In this document: positions 37,091 to 43,946 of the stretch, piece by piece
How positions within the stretch are numbered: the stretch's first letter is position 1
Layout of the letters: each line of letters begins with the position of its first letter
Assembly: GCA_905480545.1 (NCBI GenBank)
Contig: CAJQQR010000107.1
Location: forward strand, 1-43,946
From: an uncultured Pirellulaceae bacterium
GTDB lineage: Bacteria > Planctomycetota > Planctomycetia > Pirellulales > Pirellulaceae
Length of the DNA: 43,946 nt
Reading direction: 5' to 3'
Made by a program: the position numbers and the translations under genes
The notes under the pieces: model-generated
What the model was told of the DNA's origin: nothing
Seen by the model: only the letters and a program-made list of their open reading frames with translations
Databases searched by the model: none

Positions 37091-38098
37091 ATGGGAAAGT
37101 CTTTTCCCAATGAGTTGAGAATAAACGTGTCGGTATTGATTTCGGTAACCCTCTCAATCTACCTCCTCGTCATTTCAATTTGGCTGTGTGGTGCACTTTT
37201 CTACGATGTCGCCCAAGGGTCAAAATGGGGCTGGTTGGGCATAACGCTATGGGTCACGTCGGTGATAACGTCGGTGACTTTACTGAAACCGGTTTACCTT
37301 TCGGTTTTGGCAATCACCGTCGCATTCCTTCTTTTTCTGGCGTGGTGGCTTTCACAACGACCGAGCAACGATCGGAATTGGGAACCCAATTTTTCAAAAC
37401 CCTGCCGTGTTCAGGTTTCTGACGATAACGTCGTCGTTCAAAACGTTCGGAATACCGAATATCGTTCACTAACCGATTACGACGTTAATTACGAAACGAG
37501 AAAATACCGAATATCCGATTTAAAAAAAGCAGATTTGTTAATCCTGTTTTGGGGCTCAACGTGGATGAGTCATCCAATGGTAATTTTCAACTTTGGCGAG
37601 GAACAACACCTTTGTTTCTCCGTTGAAGCTCGGTACCGAAAAGGTCAAAATTACAGCATTTTCGGGGGCTTATATCGACAATACGAACTGATGTATGTCG
37701 TAAGTGATGAACGCGACGCCATCCTACTTCGAACGAAATTCACTGAAAATCAAGACTGTTACCTCTACCGTTTGAAGATTGACGCTGAATCAGTTCGCAA
37801 GTTGTTTCATGAATTTGCGGAGTCCACAAACCGCCTCCATGATTCGCCACAATGGTACAACGCCGTGACGAACAACTGCACGACTGCCATTTTAAAAAGT
37901 CGTCGTGAAAAAGTCGAATTGGATGTGAGGTTCTTTCTAAATGGTGCTCTCGATAGATTGTTGTACGAAAGAGGCCAAATCGATAACCGAATGCCATTTG
38001 AAGAATTGAAGAAACAAAGCCGGATTAACGACGTTGCCAATTTAACTTCAGCCGAAAAATTTCATACCGCGATTCGGGAACAACTACCGTTTCAATAG
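37091..38098 (+). CDS. DUF4105 family membrane-anchored protein
   Basis: I used ATG 37091; the frame is open back to a GTG at 37004 that would overlap the transporter gene. About three N-terminal hydrophobic segments (VSVLISVTLSIYLLVISIWL, WLGITLWVTSVITSV, VLAITVAFLLFLAWWL) anchor a C-terminal DUF4105 domain. Its core reads WGSTWMSHPMVIFNFG, GLYRQYELMYVVSDERD, and YNAVTNNCTTAIL, with the NNCTT pattern of this family. DUF4105 is predicted to be a papain-like or NlpC-like fold protein acting at the envelope. Its partnership with an LplT-type transporter suggests a lipid or envelope role. It is convergent with the AhpD-like gene 36 bp away. Confidence 0.85.
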   Translation: MGKSFPNELRINVSVLISVTLSIYLLVISIWLCGALFYDVAQGSKWGWLGITLWVTSVITSVTLLKPVYLSVLAITVAFLLFLAWWLSQRPSNDRNWEPNFSKPCRVQVSDDNVVVQNVRNTEYRSLTDYDVNYETRKYRISDLKKADLLILFWGSTWMSHPMVIFNFGEEQHLCFSVEARYRKGQNYSIFGGLYRQYELMYVVSDERDAILLRTKFTENQDCYLYRLKIDAESVRKLFHEFAESTNRLHDSPQWYNAVTNNCTTAILKSRREKVELDVRFFLNGALDRLLYERGQIDNRMPFEELKKQSRINDVANLTSAEKFHTAIREQLPFQ

Positions 38099-38134
38099 AG
38101 GGTTTGCGAGTTTGAAAAAATCCCCGACGCTTTC

Positions 38135-38770
38135 TTATTCGCTTGACCGGGTCGCCGGCACGATCGCATTTCCCGTTTTTTCTTTTTCGAAATAGCCAGG
38201 GTCCGGAAGCCCGAAGGCATCAGCGACTCGGTTAAACATCGAAAACATTCCGACAACCAAGACCGCTTCTGCGATTTGAGCGTCAACCCAACCGGCGTCG
38301 CGAAGTTTTTGAATCTCGTCTGGGGAATTCTTATGCGACTCTAGCGTAAGAAGCCTCACAAATTTCAAAAGAACGAGAATCGAATCGTCCAACTTCACGG
38401 AATCCAAATCTTTCTCCATTGCAGCGCGAACAATCCCACTTTCCTCACCTTGCAACTGCAAGAAGTACGCATGAGAGCCTGTTCAGTATTTGCACTTGTT
38501 TAACGCAGAAACATACGTCGCGATCAACTCCTTCTGCTTTCGAGTCAATTGCCCATCATTAAATTGCAGCGGATATGTGAAATCCAGGACGCCCCGTAGA
38601 ACACTAGCGTTACCCGAAAAGCATTTTAAGATTTCAGGAAAAAATTCGCGTGCTGGATTGGCCGCTTTCCATTTGTTATAGATATCGCCAACTTCGCCAT
38701 CCGCATCGGCGTCATCAACCCATGCTATCCATGGTTCCTGGTGAGAGTCATTCAAAGGATTTTTATTCAT
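38135..38770 (-). CDS. AhpD-like peroxidase (carboxymuconolactone decarboxylase family), probable selenoprotein with in-frame UGA at residue 96
   Basis: One 211-residue AhpD-like protein is interrupted by a single TGA (38485-38483) and continues in frame to TAA 38135-38137. Around it reads ELIATYVSALNKCKY-[UGA]-TGSHAYF, which fits the AhpD motif E-X11-C-X2-C-X3-H exactly, with UGA at the second Cys (Cys133 in M. tuberculosis AhpD, the peroxide-reactive residue). The two flanks are the halves of a normal peroxidase-related enzyme: N-terminal WIAWVDDADADGEVGDIYNK and LTRKQKELI; C-terminal LKFVRLLTLESHKNSPDEIQ, VDAQIAEAVLVVGMF. Read as Sec, this is a CxxU AhpD-like reductase/peroxidase. The alternative is a one-base nonsense mutation of a Cys codon (pseudogene). 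It starts at ATG 38770 and is divergent from 39035. Confidence 0.85.
38448..38463 (-). promoter_or_regulatory. Candidate bacterial SECIS hairpin downstream of the in-frame UGA
   Basis: On the minus strand, CUUGC-AGUU-GCAAG (38462-38449) forms a 5-bp stem, extended by a U-G pair (38463/38448), around a 4-nt loop. The loop starts 25 nt after the UGA and G is its second base. Bacterial SECIS elements have the loop about 16-37 nt after UGA and a conserved G in the first two loop bases (established pattern from bacterial surveys). The hairpin is within the coding region, as required for SelB recognition. Its strength is modest and should be tested by structure prediction. Confidence 0.5.
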
Positions 38771-39034
38771 CTGATTTTTTTTGACAAAATCGCGTCCGAT
38801 TCAAGCACCAATCGTATTGGCATCACCAGGATAATTCCATCTGAAAACCAACTAAACAACAAGATTTGAAACAATCTACTGCGTGCTATCAATGCATTAC
38901 TGGCAAGTGCTTTCAGTTACAGCGAGATGAATTATGACGATTGCCGGGTCAATTTAAAGAATGATTATGCCGAATAATAAACGATGTGAACGCGTGACTT
39001 TTAAAAAATCAGCATCTAATCGGCAAACGACGCC

Positions 39035-39559
39035 TTGGACAATCAAGATTGGGAGAAACGTGTTCTCGTTCGACTACCCGACATTACCGTCGGTGTAAAA
39101 CGCGACAAACCCAAACGAACGAAAATCGTCGCGGAGGCGCCGGCTTCCGAGCAGAAAAATACAAAGTCGATTTGGATTTTGGCCACGTTTTACGGCCTAC
39201 TTGGTTTGGCGTTAGCTGAGATAGCTTACATCGGCAAAGTCTATTTGGGTCCGCGAAGCAATCAATCATCAATATCAAACGAAGACAATATTAAAAACGC
39301 TGATAGCGGATTGTCGATTTCACCATATTCGAGCTTGCCCGTGACGCAAGTAAATCCAACAGATAACCAGATTCCAATTGAGCTTCCCAATCGAGATCAC
39401 CCCACATCGAAACACCAGATTTTCCGAGACCCGATAATTGGTAACAAATTCCGCGACGCGTTACTGACATCTCAACAAAATAGAACACAACAGAATCAGC
39501 CTTCCGAATCGAAAGAAAACAAAAATGTCGCTTCCCAACCGAACCGAGTCTTTCATTAA
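39035..39559 (+). CDS. Single-pass membrane protein upstream of a BY-kinase-like ATPase
   Basis: This 174-residue protein starts at TTG 39035, the only initiator in frame after a stop just upstream. A basic N-terminal segment (KRDKPKRTKIVAEAP) precedes one membrane span (SIWILATFYGLLGLALAEIAYIG, about 45-67). A low-complexity polar tail (SNQSSISNED, PTDNQIPIELPN, QQNRTQQNQPSES) follows. The plan suggests a cytoplasmic N-terminus and an extracytoplasmic tail. It overlaps the ATPase start by 35 bp in another frame, which implies coupled translation and a joint function, possibly an adaptor that places the ATPase at the membrane. No family is recognised. Confidence 0.7.
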   Translation: MDNQDWEKRVLVRLPDITVGVKRDKPKRTKIVAEAPASEQKNTKSIWILATFYGLLGLALAEIAYIGKVYLGPRSNQSSISNEDNIKNADSGLSISPYSSLPVTQVNPTDNQIPIELPNRDHPTSKHQIFRDPIIGNKFRDALLTSQQNRTQQNQPSESKENKNVASQPNRVFH

Positions 39560-40895
39560 CGGCTCCTTTGCGTTCACAAGCGTCGTTGTTTCGTCCGAAA
39601 CCGATTTTTCGGAACTCAACGGTTTGTTATCGCCGGACAATATTGAATCGCGAATCATAGAACCGTCAATTGCCGCAAATGTTGAGCCTTACACGGTCAG
39701 CCAAAATCCAACTGTCGGCGAGAAGGTCTACCGACTCGATCAAGGTGAAGAAACTCTCACACCAAACCAAGACGTGCTTCGTCAAAATGTTTTTGCCTCG
39801 GTCAAATCGAAGTTGGTGGACGCCAGCATTGACGTTTCGAAAATCTATCGCAACCGTGAGCGTTTTCAATCGCTCAAGGACATCGAATCAAATTTGCCGA
39901 TTGTCGTATCGCCATTCGTAGACCTTCCAGGTTTGTCTTTCGACGATTCCGAGTTACAAAGCGATTTACAAAAACCAGTCGAGTTCAACGATGTCTACCA
40001 TTCATTCGAAATACATCCGCCGGAAAGAAACCTGTCGAAGCCTAATTTTTTGACGAAAAGCAAAAATCGCGTTTCGGTTTCGAGCAAGACCACAACAGGT
40101 TCCGACAAGGCTTTAACGCACTCTTCAGCAAATCATCAGTCCGCCTCTAATCAGATCGCCCCCCCCGAAGCGATGGAATCCGCCTCGTTGAATCATTCGT
40201 CGCCAGCTCAGCCAAACGCCTGTCAGCTTGATTTTACAGCGGTGATCAATCCGGCCTGGGAAGTCAAAGATTTTCGCTGGTCTGAAATTACGACCAAACT
40301 CATTCGCGATTACAGGAAAGCATTTTCGAAACTTGTTCACTCATTAAAGCTGGACGACAAACAAGCGTCCGCGAAAATCGCCGTGGTGAATACGCAGGCC
40401 GGACAAGGTGCAACGACGTTGGCATCATGCCTGTCAACCATTTTATCCGAGACCTCTGCCCGAACGATTCTGATCGACCTGGATTTCGAGAACCCAGCCT
40501 TGGAATCGGCGGCCAACATCAAAATCGAAAGTGGTTGGCAAAAAATACTTGATGGAACATCCATTAATGAGCTGCTGATTCGTTCTACTGCCAATCAGCT
40601 GACATTGATGCCCTTGAAAAAGATCGAGCACTTGGTTGAATTTCGAGATGAAATCGCCAGTCAGCTCCAACCACTTTCGGAAGTTCTGGAAAAACACCAT
40701 GAATTTTTGGTTTATGATGCAGGAAGCTATTCCCAAATGATGTCTCTGCCATGTGGTGCTTCGTTTTGGGATGCAATCGTTGTTGTTTCCGATTCCAAAG
40801 TCAAAGAAAGCACGTCCGATGCGGTTGTGGCTTACGAAAAGTTATTGCAGGCCGGAGCCAAATCCGTTGTCATCGCAGAGAATTTTCGACAATAG
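39525..40895 (+). CDS. BY-kinase/MinD-type P-loop ATPase with deviant Walker A (Lys absent)
   Basis: This 456-residue protein starts at ATG 39525. The first about 230 residues are poorly conserved and Ser/Asn/Pro-rich (likely disordered). The C-terminal third is a MinD/ParA/CpsD-type P-loop domain. Walker A reads NTQAGQGATTLA: the standard GxGKTT (or GEGKTT) has Lys where this has Ala296, so normal ATP hydrolysis is doubtful. Walker A-prime/B is TILIDLDFENPAL (about 314-326), with the D-x-D-F/P pattern of tyrosine-kinase-type relatives. DAIVVVSDSKVKESTSDAVV and a final SVVIAENF complete the fold. It could be a pseudoenzyme scaffold. No polysaccharide co-polymerase or tyrosine-rich tail is evident. 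It is paired with the upstream membrane protein. Confidence 0.82.
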   Translation: MSLPNRTESFINGSFAFTSVVVSSETDFSELNGLLSPDNIESRIIEPSIAANVEPYTVSQNPTVGEKVYRLDQGEETLTPNQDVLRQNVFASVKSKLVDASIDVSKIYRNRERFQSLKDIESNLPIVVSPFVDLPGLSFDDSELQSDLQKPVEFNDVYHSFEIHPPERNLSKPNFLTKSKNRVSVSSKTTTGSDKALTHSSANHQSASNQIAPPEAMESASLNHSSPAQPNACQLDFTAVINPAWEVKDFRWSEITTKLIRDYRKAFSKLVHSLKLDDKQASAKIAVVNTQAGQGATTLASCLSTILSETSARTILIDLDFENPALESAANIKIESGWQKILDGTSINELLIRSTANQLTLMPLKKIEHLVEFRDEIASQLQPLSEVLEKHHEFLVYDAGSYSQMMSLPCGASFWDAIVVVSDSKVKESTSDAVVAYEKLLQAGAKSVVIAENFRQ

Positions 40896-41104
40896 TCGGC
40901 CACGCAATACCGCCTGCCGTGATAGACGTCGCAGACATGATGATATTCACGCCGAGAGCAAGCTTGACAATCACAAAGAATGTCTTTCGTTTTCAGCACT
41001 GTACTTCTACCTAGAATGTCGAACGGCGACAAACAGCTGTCGTGCTTGTTTTTGTGACGTGCTAACGTCGCCTGATTCAAAATTTCAGATGGCAGGTTAA
41101 CGCG

Positions 41105-42487
41105 ATGCAACTGCCAGCTCCACTGCTGAATTTCGAACAATATCTCTATTGGGATGATTATACGAATCACCCCAACACAATTGGTTGCCGAATCAGGTTA
41201 TCCGGTCGCGTTGACGAGCCGGCTTTAAAGGTGTCGTCAGAAAAAGCCCTGACGATGCATCCCCTGCTCCGCACAAGGCTTGCCGTCAAGGGATCACGAC
41301 TGCGGTGGTCAGAAGTTTCGGATTCGCCCATTATCGTTCGCCTTGAGGAGCGATTCTTAACGCAGCCCTATGTCAAGAAAATCGACTTGAGTAAAGAAAT
41401 TGGCGGTCAATTGCATTGGGCTAGCGACGGCCGGAATGCGACTCTTAATTTTTTAATGCATCACGCGACTGCGGACGGGCTTGGTGGTCTACAAGTCGTC
41501 TCCGACTGGATGACCGCATACGCAAATGAGACCAGCCTTAACCACAATTCAGATTCCACGCCGAAACTTGCTAAGGTCCGGCGCGTCGATAGCGACCTTT
41601 TGGATTCACGAGGCAACCATGGCTTTCTCTCCTGGAAATTCCTCAAAAAAATTCCCAAGCAAATGATCGGTCTTCTAGGCGTTTGGGAATTCCTTCGCAA
41701 TCGCCCTGTGTCACTAAAACCGGTATCTGAATCAGAAATCGTGAGTGAGGCCACCGTTGATGACAAGGTACAACCGAAGTCATTACGCGAGACTTACCCC
41801 GGCCTGGAAACAATCGAAGTGGGCTCAATCGACGAACTGCAAACTCTTGCCAATAAAGAAAGCGTCACCGCTAACGACCTTGTTCTGCACAACATTTTCG
41901 TCGGCGTCGCCAATTGGCGGCGTGAATTGGAATACGGATCGGACGATGATCTGCTCCGAATTATGGTCCCCATGAATTTGCGAACGATTCGCGACAGATA
42001 CCTTCCAGCAGCGAATAAAGCGAGTCTTGTCAGTCTGGATCGAAAACAAGCAAAATGCGTGGCAGGAAAAGAACTGCTGGATTCCATTCGGTTCCAAATG
42101 AATGTGATTCAAAACAACGATCTTGGTTTCACGTTTCTTCACATGCTTGGATTGTATCGATGGCTGCCGGGAGGGTTACAACGCATTGCTCGGAAGGACC
42201 GCGTCGGATCAACCGTATTGGTAACCAATTTGGGTGAACCGTTTAAACGAACGGTGTTACCCAAGGACCAATGCGGAAAAGTAATCGTTGGCGATATGCG
42301 ACTGGAAGGATTCGATCTTATTGCACCACTTCGCCCGAACACTCACGCCGCATTCGCTATTTATCGCTACGCGGATAAGTTGATGATTTCCTTAACCTAC
42401 AACAACCGTGTCATCTCAAAACAAGAAGCAAACCGCCTCGGCGAGTTGGTCAAAATCGAAATCCAACAACATTTGAATACGACGTGA
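41105..42487 (+). CDS. HXXXD acyltransferase / condensation-domain-like protein
   Basis: This 460-residue protein starts at ATG 41105 and has the condensation/acyltransferase superfamily active site HHATADG (His119, His120, Asp124, Gly125). The N-terminal half, starting FEQYLYWDDYTNHPNT and LTMHPLLRTRLAVKG, follows the standard CoA/carrier-protein acyltransferase order. The C-terminal half has VPMNLRTIRDRYLPAANKAS and a late RVGSTVLVTNLGEPFKRTV block, close to the DFGWG position of typical members, which is not obvious here. Such enzymes make esters or amides from acyl-CoA or carrier-bound acyl groups (for example wax esters, polyketide esters). There are no NRPS or PKS genes nearby, so a single-enzyme acyl transfer is likely. 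It is about 200 bp after the ATPase. Confidence 0.85.
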   Translation: MQLPAPLLNFEQYLYWDDYTNHPNTIGCRIRLSGRVDEPALKVSSEKALTMHPLLRTRLAVKGSRLRWSEVSDSPIIVRLEERFLTQPYVKKIDLSKEIGGQLHWASDGRNATLNFLMHHATADGLGGLQVVSDWMTAYANETSLNHNSDSTPKLAKVRRVDSDLLDSRGNHGFLSWKFLKKIPKQMIGLLGVWEFLRNRPVSLKPVSESEIVSEATVDDKVQPKSLRETYPGLETIEVGSIDELQTLANKESVTANDLVLHNIFVGVANWRRELEYGSDDDLLRIMVPMNLRTIRDRYLPAANKASLVSLDRKQAKCVAGKELLDSIRFQMNVIQNNDLGFTFLHMLGLYRWLPGGLQRIARKDRVGSTVLVTNLGEPFKRTVLPKDQCGKVIVGDMRLEGFDLIAPLRPNTHAAFAIYRYADKLMISLTYNNRVISKQEANRLGELVKIEIQQHLNTT

Positions 42488-42596
42488 TCCCTGGCTAGGA
42501 AATCAAAAGCCTTTACTCAAATCCTGAACAATCCAAGGAGACCATGAACCGTCTGGTCCCGAAAACGATGAGGATGCAAGCATTTAGGCCCCCGTC

Positions 42597-43580
42597 TCAG
42601 GCAGCTTTTCGTTTAGACATGATTGCCGCCTTCTTCTTTCGATCAGGTTTTGGTTTCCAACGATTATGAACCCACCAATATTGTTCGGGGTTCTTCAAGA
42701 TGATCTCACCCAATATTTGGTTGTACCAAATCGTCAGATCACGAACGCCGTTGATTTCATCGGGGAGTTGATCTGGATCGGCAATTCCCTGGCATCCAAT
42801 CTCAAATTTCATTGGCTCAGAACTTCGAGAGTTGTCGAATTTTGAAACCCTCTTCGTATAGACAACCAACATGGGTGAGTCACAACTGAGCGTAAACACG
42901 GCCAATGATTTATGACATGCAGCCTGACGCCCCAAAAAATCCACCCAAACCGCGCCCAACTCGGTGTGCTGATCACCAAGCAAGACCAAACATTGGTTGC
43001 GTTCCAGTTGCTCCTGGATGGCGGCGGAACTGCCCACCGTATCCAAAATATACTGCCCATGCTCTTCGCGAAAAGACTTTACCCAGCGGTCAAGGTACGG
43101 ATTATCCATTTTTCGTGCGACGGTATAGCCAGGAAATCCTATCAATCCCGTCACGAATCCGCCGATCTCAAAGTTTCCGAAATGCCCGGAAACCAGTGCT
43201 TTGGGCCGTTCCATCAGCAAGTACTTAACAACTTCACGCTTGCTTTTTATGGAAACAAAATCACGCCAATTGGTTTCATGAATTTTTCGCGGCGCATGGG
43301 CGATTTCAAACACCATCATGCAAAGGTGACGCCACATCGCTCGTGAAGTCTGCTTGCGACTCAGCCCAGTGGTTAAAGGAAAAACTTTTTCAAGGTTATC
43401 GTCGATCAGTTTCGCGCGGATCTTGAAAACATCTGCAGCGACAAACGCCAGGAACCAAGCCAATTGGTCACATGCCTTTACCGGCATTGCCTGAACCACA
43501 CAAATGATCAGACGCACGATAAAATAAACGACCAGGTCAACAGTTTGCTTTTTGAATGCTCTCATTTTTGCGACGTCCAT
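42597..43580 (-). CDS. LpxL/HtrB-like lysophospholipid or lipid A acyltransferase
   Basis: I set the start at ATG 43580 (another ATG at 43565); the frame is open to a TTG at 43625. The membrane anchor VVYFIVRLIICVVQAMPV follows near the N-terminus. The family's HX4E motif is clear in SGHFGNFEIGG, with GDQHTELGAVWVDFLGRQA further on. A final QYWWVHNRWKPKPDRKKK matches the LpxL W-H-R-W/K signature. LpxL-type enzymes add a secondary acyl chain to lipid A at the inner-membrane face; planctomycete lipid A is poorly known, so the acceptor could be another lipid. A Lys/Arg-rich tail ends the protein. It is convergent with the HXXXD acyltransferase; both are acyltransferases, which may be coincidence. 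Confidence 0.9.
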   Translation of the reverse strand: MDVAKMRAFKKQTVDLVVYFIVRLIICVVQAMPVKACDQLAWFLAFVAADVFKIRAKLIDDNLEKVFPLTTGLSRKQTSRAMWRHLCMMVFEIAHAPRKIHETNWRDFVSIKSKREVVKYLLMERPKALVSGHFGNFEIGGFVTGLIGFPGYTVARKMDNPYLDRWVKSFREEHGQYILDTVGSSAAIQEQLERNQCLVLLGDQHTELGAVWVDFLGRQAACHKSLAVFTLSCDSPMLVVYTKRVSKFDNSRSSEPMKFEIGCQGIADPDQLPDEINGVRDLTIWYNQILGEIILKNPEQYWWVHNRWKPKPDRKKKAAIMSKRKAA

Positions 43581-43721
43581 GTCGCTGCTAGCAAGAATAG
43601 ATTCGGTAGACCTGCATTTTTGCAAGAATTCAACTTTGAGAGAATAGAGTTTTTAAAAAGTCAATTCGGCAGAGCCATTCCATAATTCGGTGCTTCTCCC
43701 CCAACATAAAATAATCTCGTC

Positions 43722-43946
43722 ATGAATCACTTCCTCATTTTCATAACCCTATTCACTTTTTCGACCTCCGCGTATTGCGATGATGCTGTCCACGCGAAAA
43801 TCGACGACGATGGCAAGTCTCTAAAGTTCCAAATCGGTGGCAAACCTGTGTTTTCATACAATCACCAGATCATTGACCCGCCAATGGGTATCGAAAGGGT
43901 TTACCGTCGAAGTGGCTACATTCACCCGATTTATTCGCCCAACGGA
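43722..43946 (+). CDS. DUF6807 (PmoA-like) secreted protein, N-terminal part, cut by window edge
   Basis: The window edge cuts this gene after about 75 residues. The ATG at 43722 starts a signal peptide (NHFLIFITLFTFSTSAYC). The mature start (GKSLKFQIGGKPVFSYNHQ, then DPPMGIERVYRRSGYIHP) matches DUF6807 (called methane oxygenase PmoA in databases), with the RSGYIHP and SPNG pattern. These proteins are widespread in planctomycetes beside sugar-degradation genes; true methane oxidation is not implied. It is divergent from the LpxL-like gene by about 140 bp. Confidence 0.88.
   Translation, partial: MNHFLIFITLFTFSTSAYCDDAVHAKIDDDGKSLKFQIGGKPVFSYNHQIIDPPMGIERVYRRSGYIHPIYSPNG

Noticed and set aside
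38135-38461. Treating the C-terminal AhpD-like half as a separate 108-residue gene starting at TTG 38461
   Set aside because: It would start in the middle of the family fold, with no ribosome site, and continues in frame from the upstream half through a UGA at the catalytic Cys. One selenoprotein (or pseudogene) fits better.
40751-41100. Cys- and Arg-rich plus-strand frames overlapping the end of the ATPase gene and the gap
   Set aside because: They begin in the coding sequence of the ATPase in shifted frames and show no family signature.
42542-42670. Short plus-strand ORF after AAGGAG at the convergent junction of the two acyltransferases
   Set aside because: It has a good ribosome-like site but runs antisense over the LpxL-like gene's 3' end, and gives only about 40 codons with no pattern.
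43722-43946. Methane monooxygenase subunit (PmoA)
   Set aside because: The DUF6807 family carries the PmoA name in databases, but the signal peptide and soluble motif are not those of the membrane enzyme.

Overview
The window most likely comes from a planctomycete (Planctomycetota, probably Pirellulales). I infer this from the gene families. It has DUF1549/DUF1553 proteins with cytochrome-type CxxCH motifs, a Tat-dependent DUF1501 protein, secreted sulfatases, two very large PVC-type beta-propeller/HEAT/cytochrome c proteins, a ThuA domain, a Gfo/Idh/MocA oxidoreductase and a DUF6807 (PmoA-like) protein. Base composition looks mid-40s % GC by eye. Genes sit on both strands in short units, and several starts appear to be TTG or GTG. 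I see no rRNA, tRNA, CRISPR array, insertion sequence or prophage.

Layout. 1-6352: secreted catabolic genes, namely a truncated PSCyt1 protein, a secreted propeller protein, a sulfatase and a DUF1549/DUF1553-DUF1501 pair. 6353-13094: a gap with a possible HTH fragment, a secreted multidomain protein, a BshB1-like PIG-L deacetylase, an alpha/beta hydrolase, a 638-residue protein of unknown function and a TerB-like protein. 13095-23891: a 1546-residue SGNH/propeller/HEAT/cupredoxin/cytochrome c protein, a TauD-like dioxygenase, a membrane protein, a gluzincin-like lipoprotein, a kynureninase-like PLP enzyme, a Sel1-repeat lipoprotein and a UvrB/C-motif protein. 23892-28154: a 16-bp tandem repeat, a small membrane protein, arfB, a PQQ-type propeller and a second sulfatase. 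28271-35300: a XylR-type regulator divergent from a Gfo/Idh/MocA oxidoreductase and a 1451-residue ThuA/propeller/cytochrome c protein that ends at a clear terminator. 35668-43946: an LplT-like MFS transporter, a DUF4105 protein, an AhpD-like peroxidase, a membrane protein plus a deviant BY-kinase/MinD-type ATPase, an HXXXD acyltransferase, an LpxL-like acyltransferase and the start of a DUF6807 protein.

The most notable observation is at 38135-38770. An AhpD-family gene is split by one in-frame UGA that falls exactly on the second catalytic cysteine of the EX11CX2CX3H motif. Reading continues in frame into the rest of the family fold. A small hairpin with G at the second loop position lies 25 nt downstream, as expected of a bacterial SECIS. 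I read this as a selenocysteine-containing AhpD-like peroxidase.

The secreted genes fit together as a surface and periplasmic system for degrading sulfated or modified polysaccharides: sulfatases, ThuA/Gfo-Idh sugar oxidation, propeller dehydrogenase-like proteins passing electrons to cytochrome c, and a XylR-type sugar-sensing regulator. This is inference from family membership and position.
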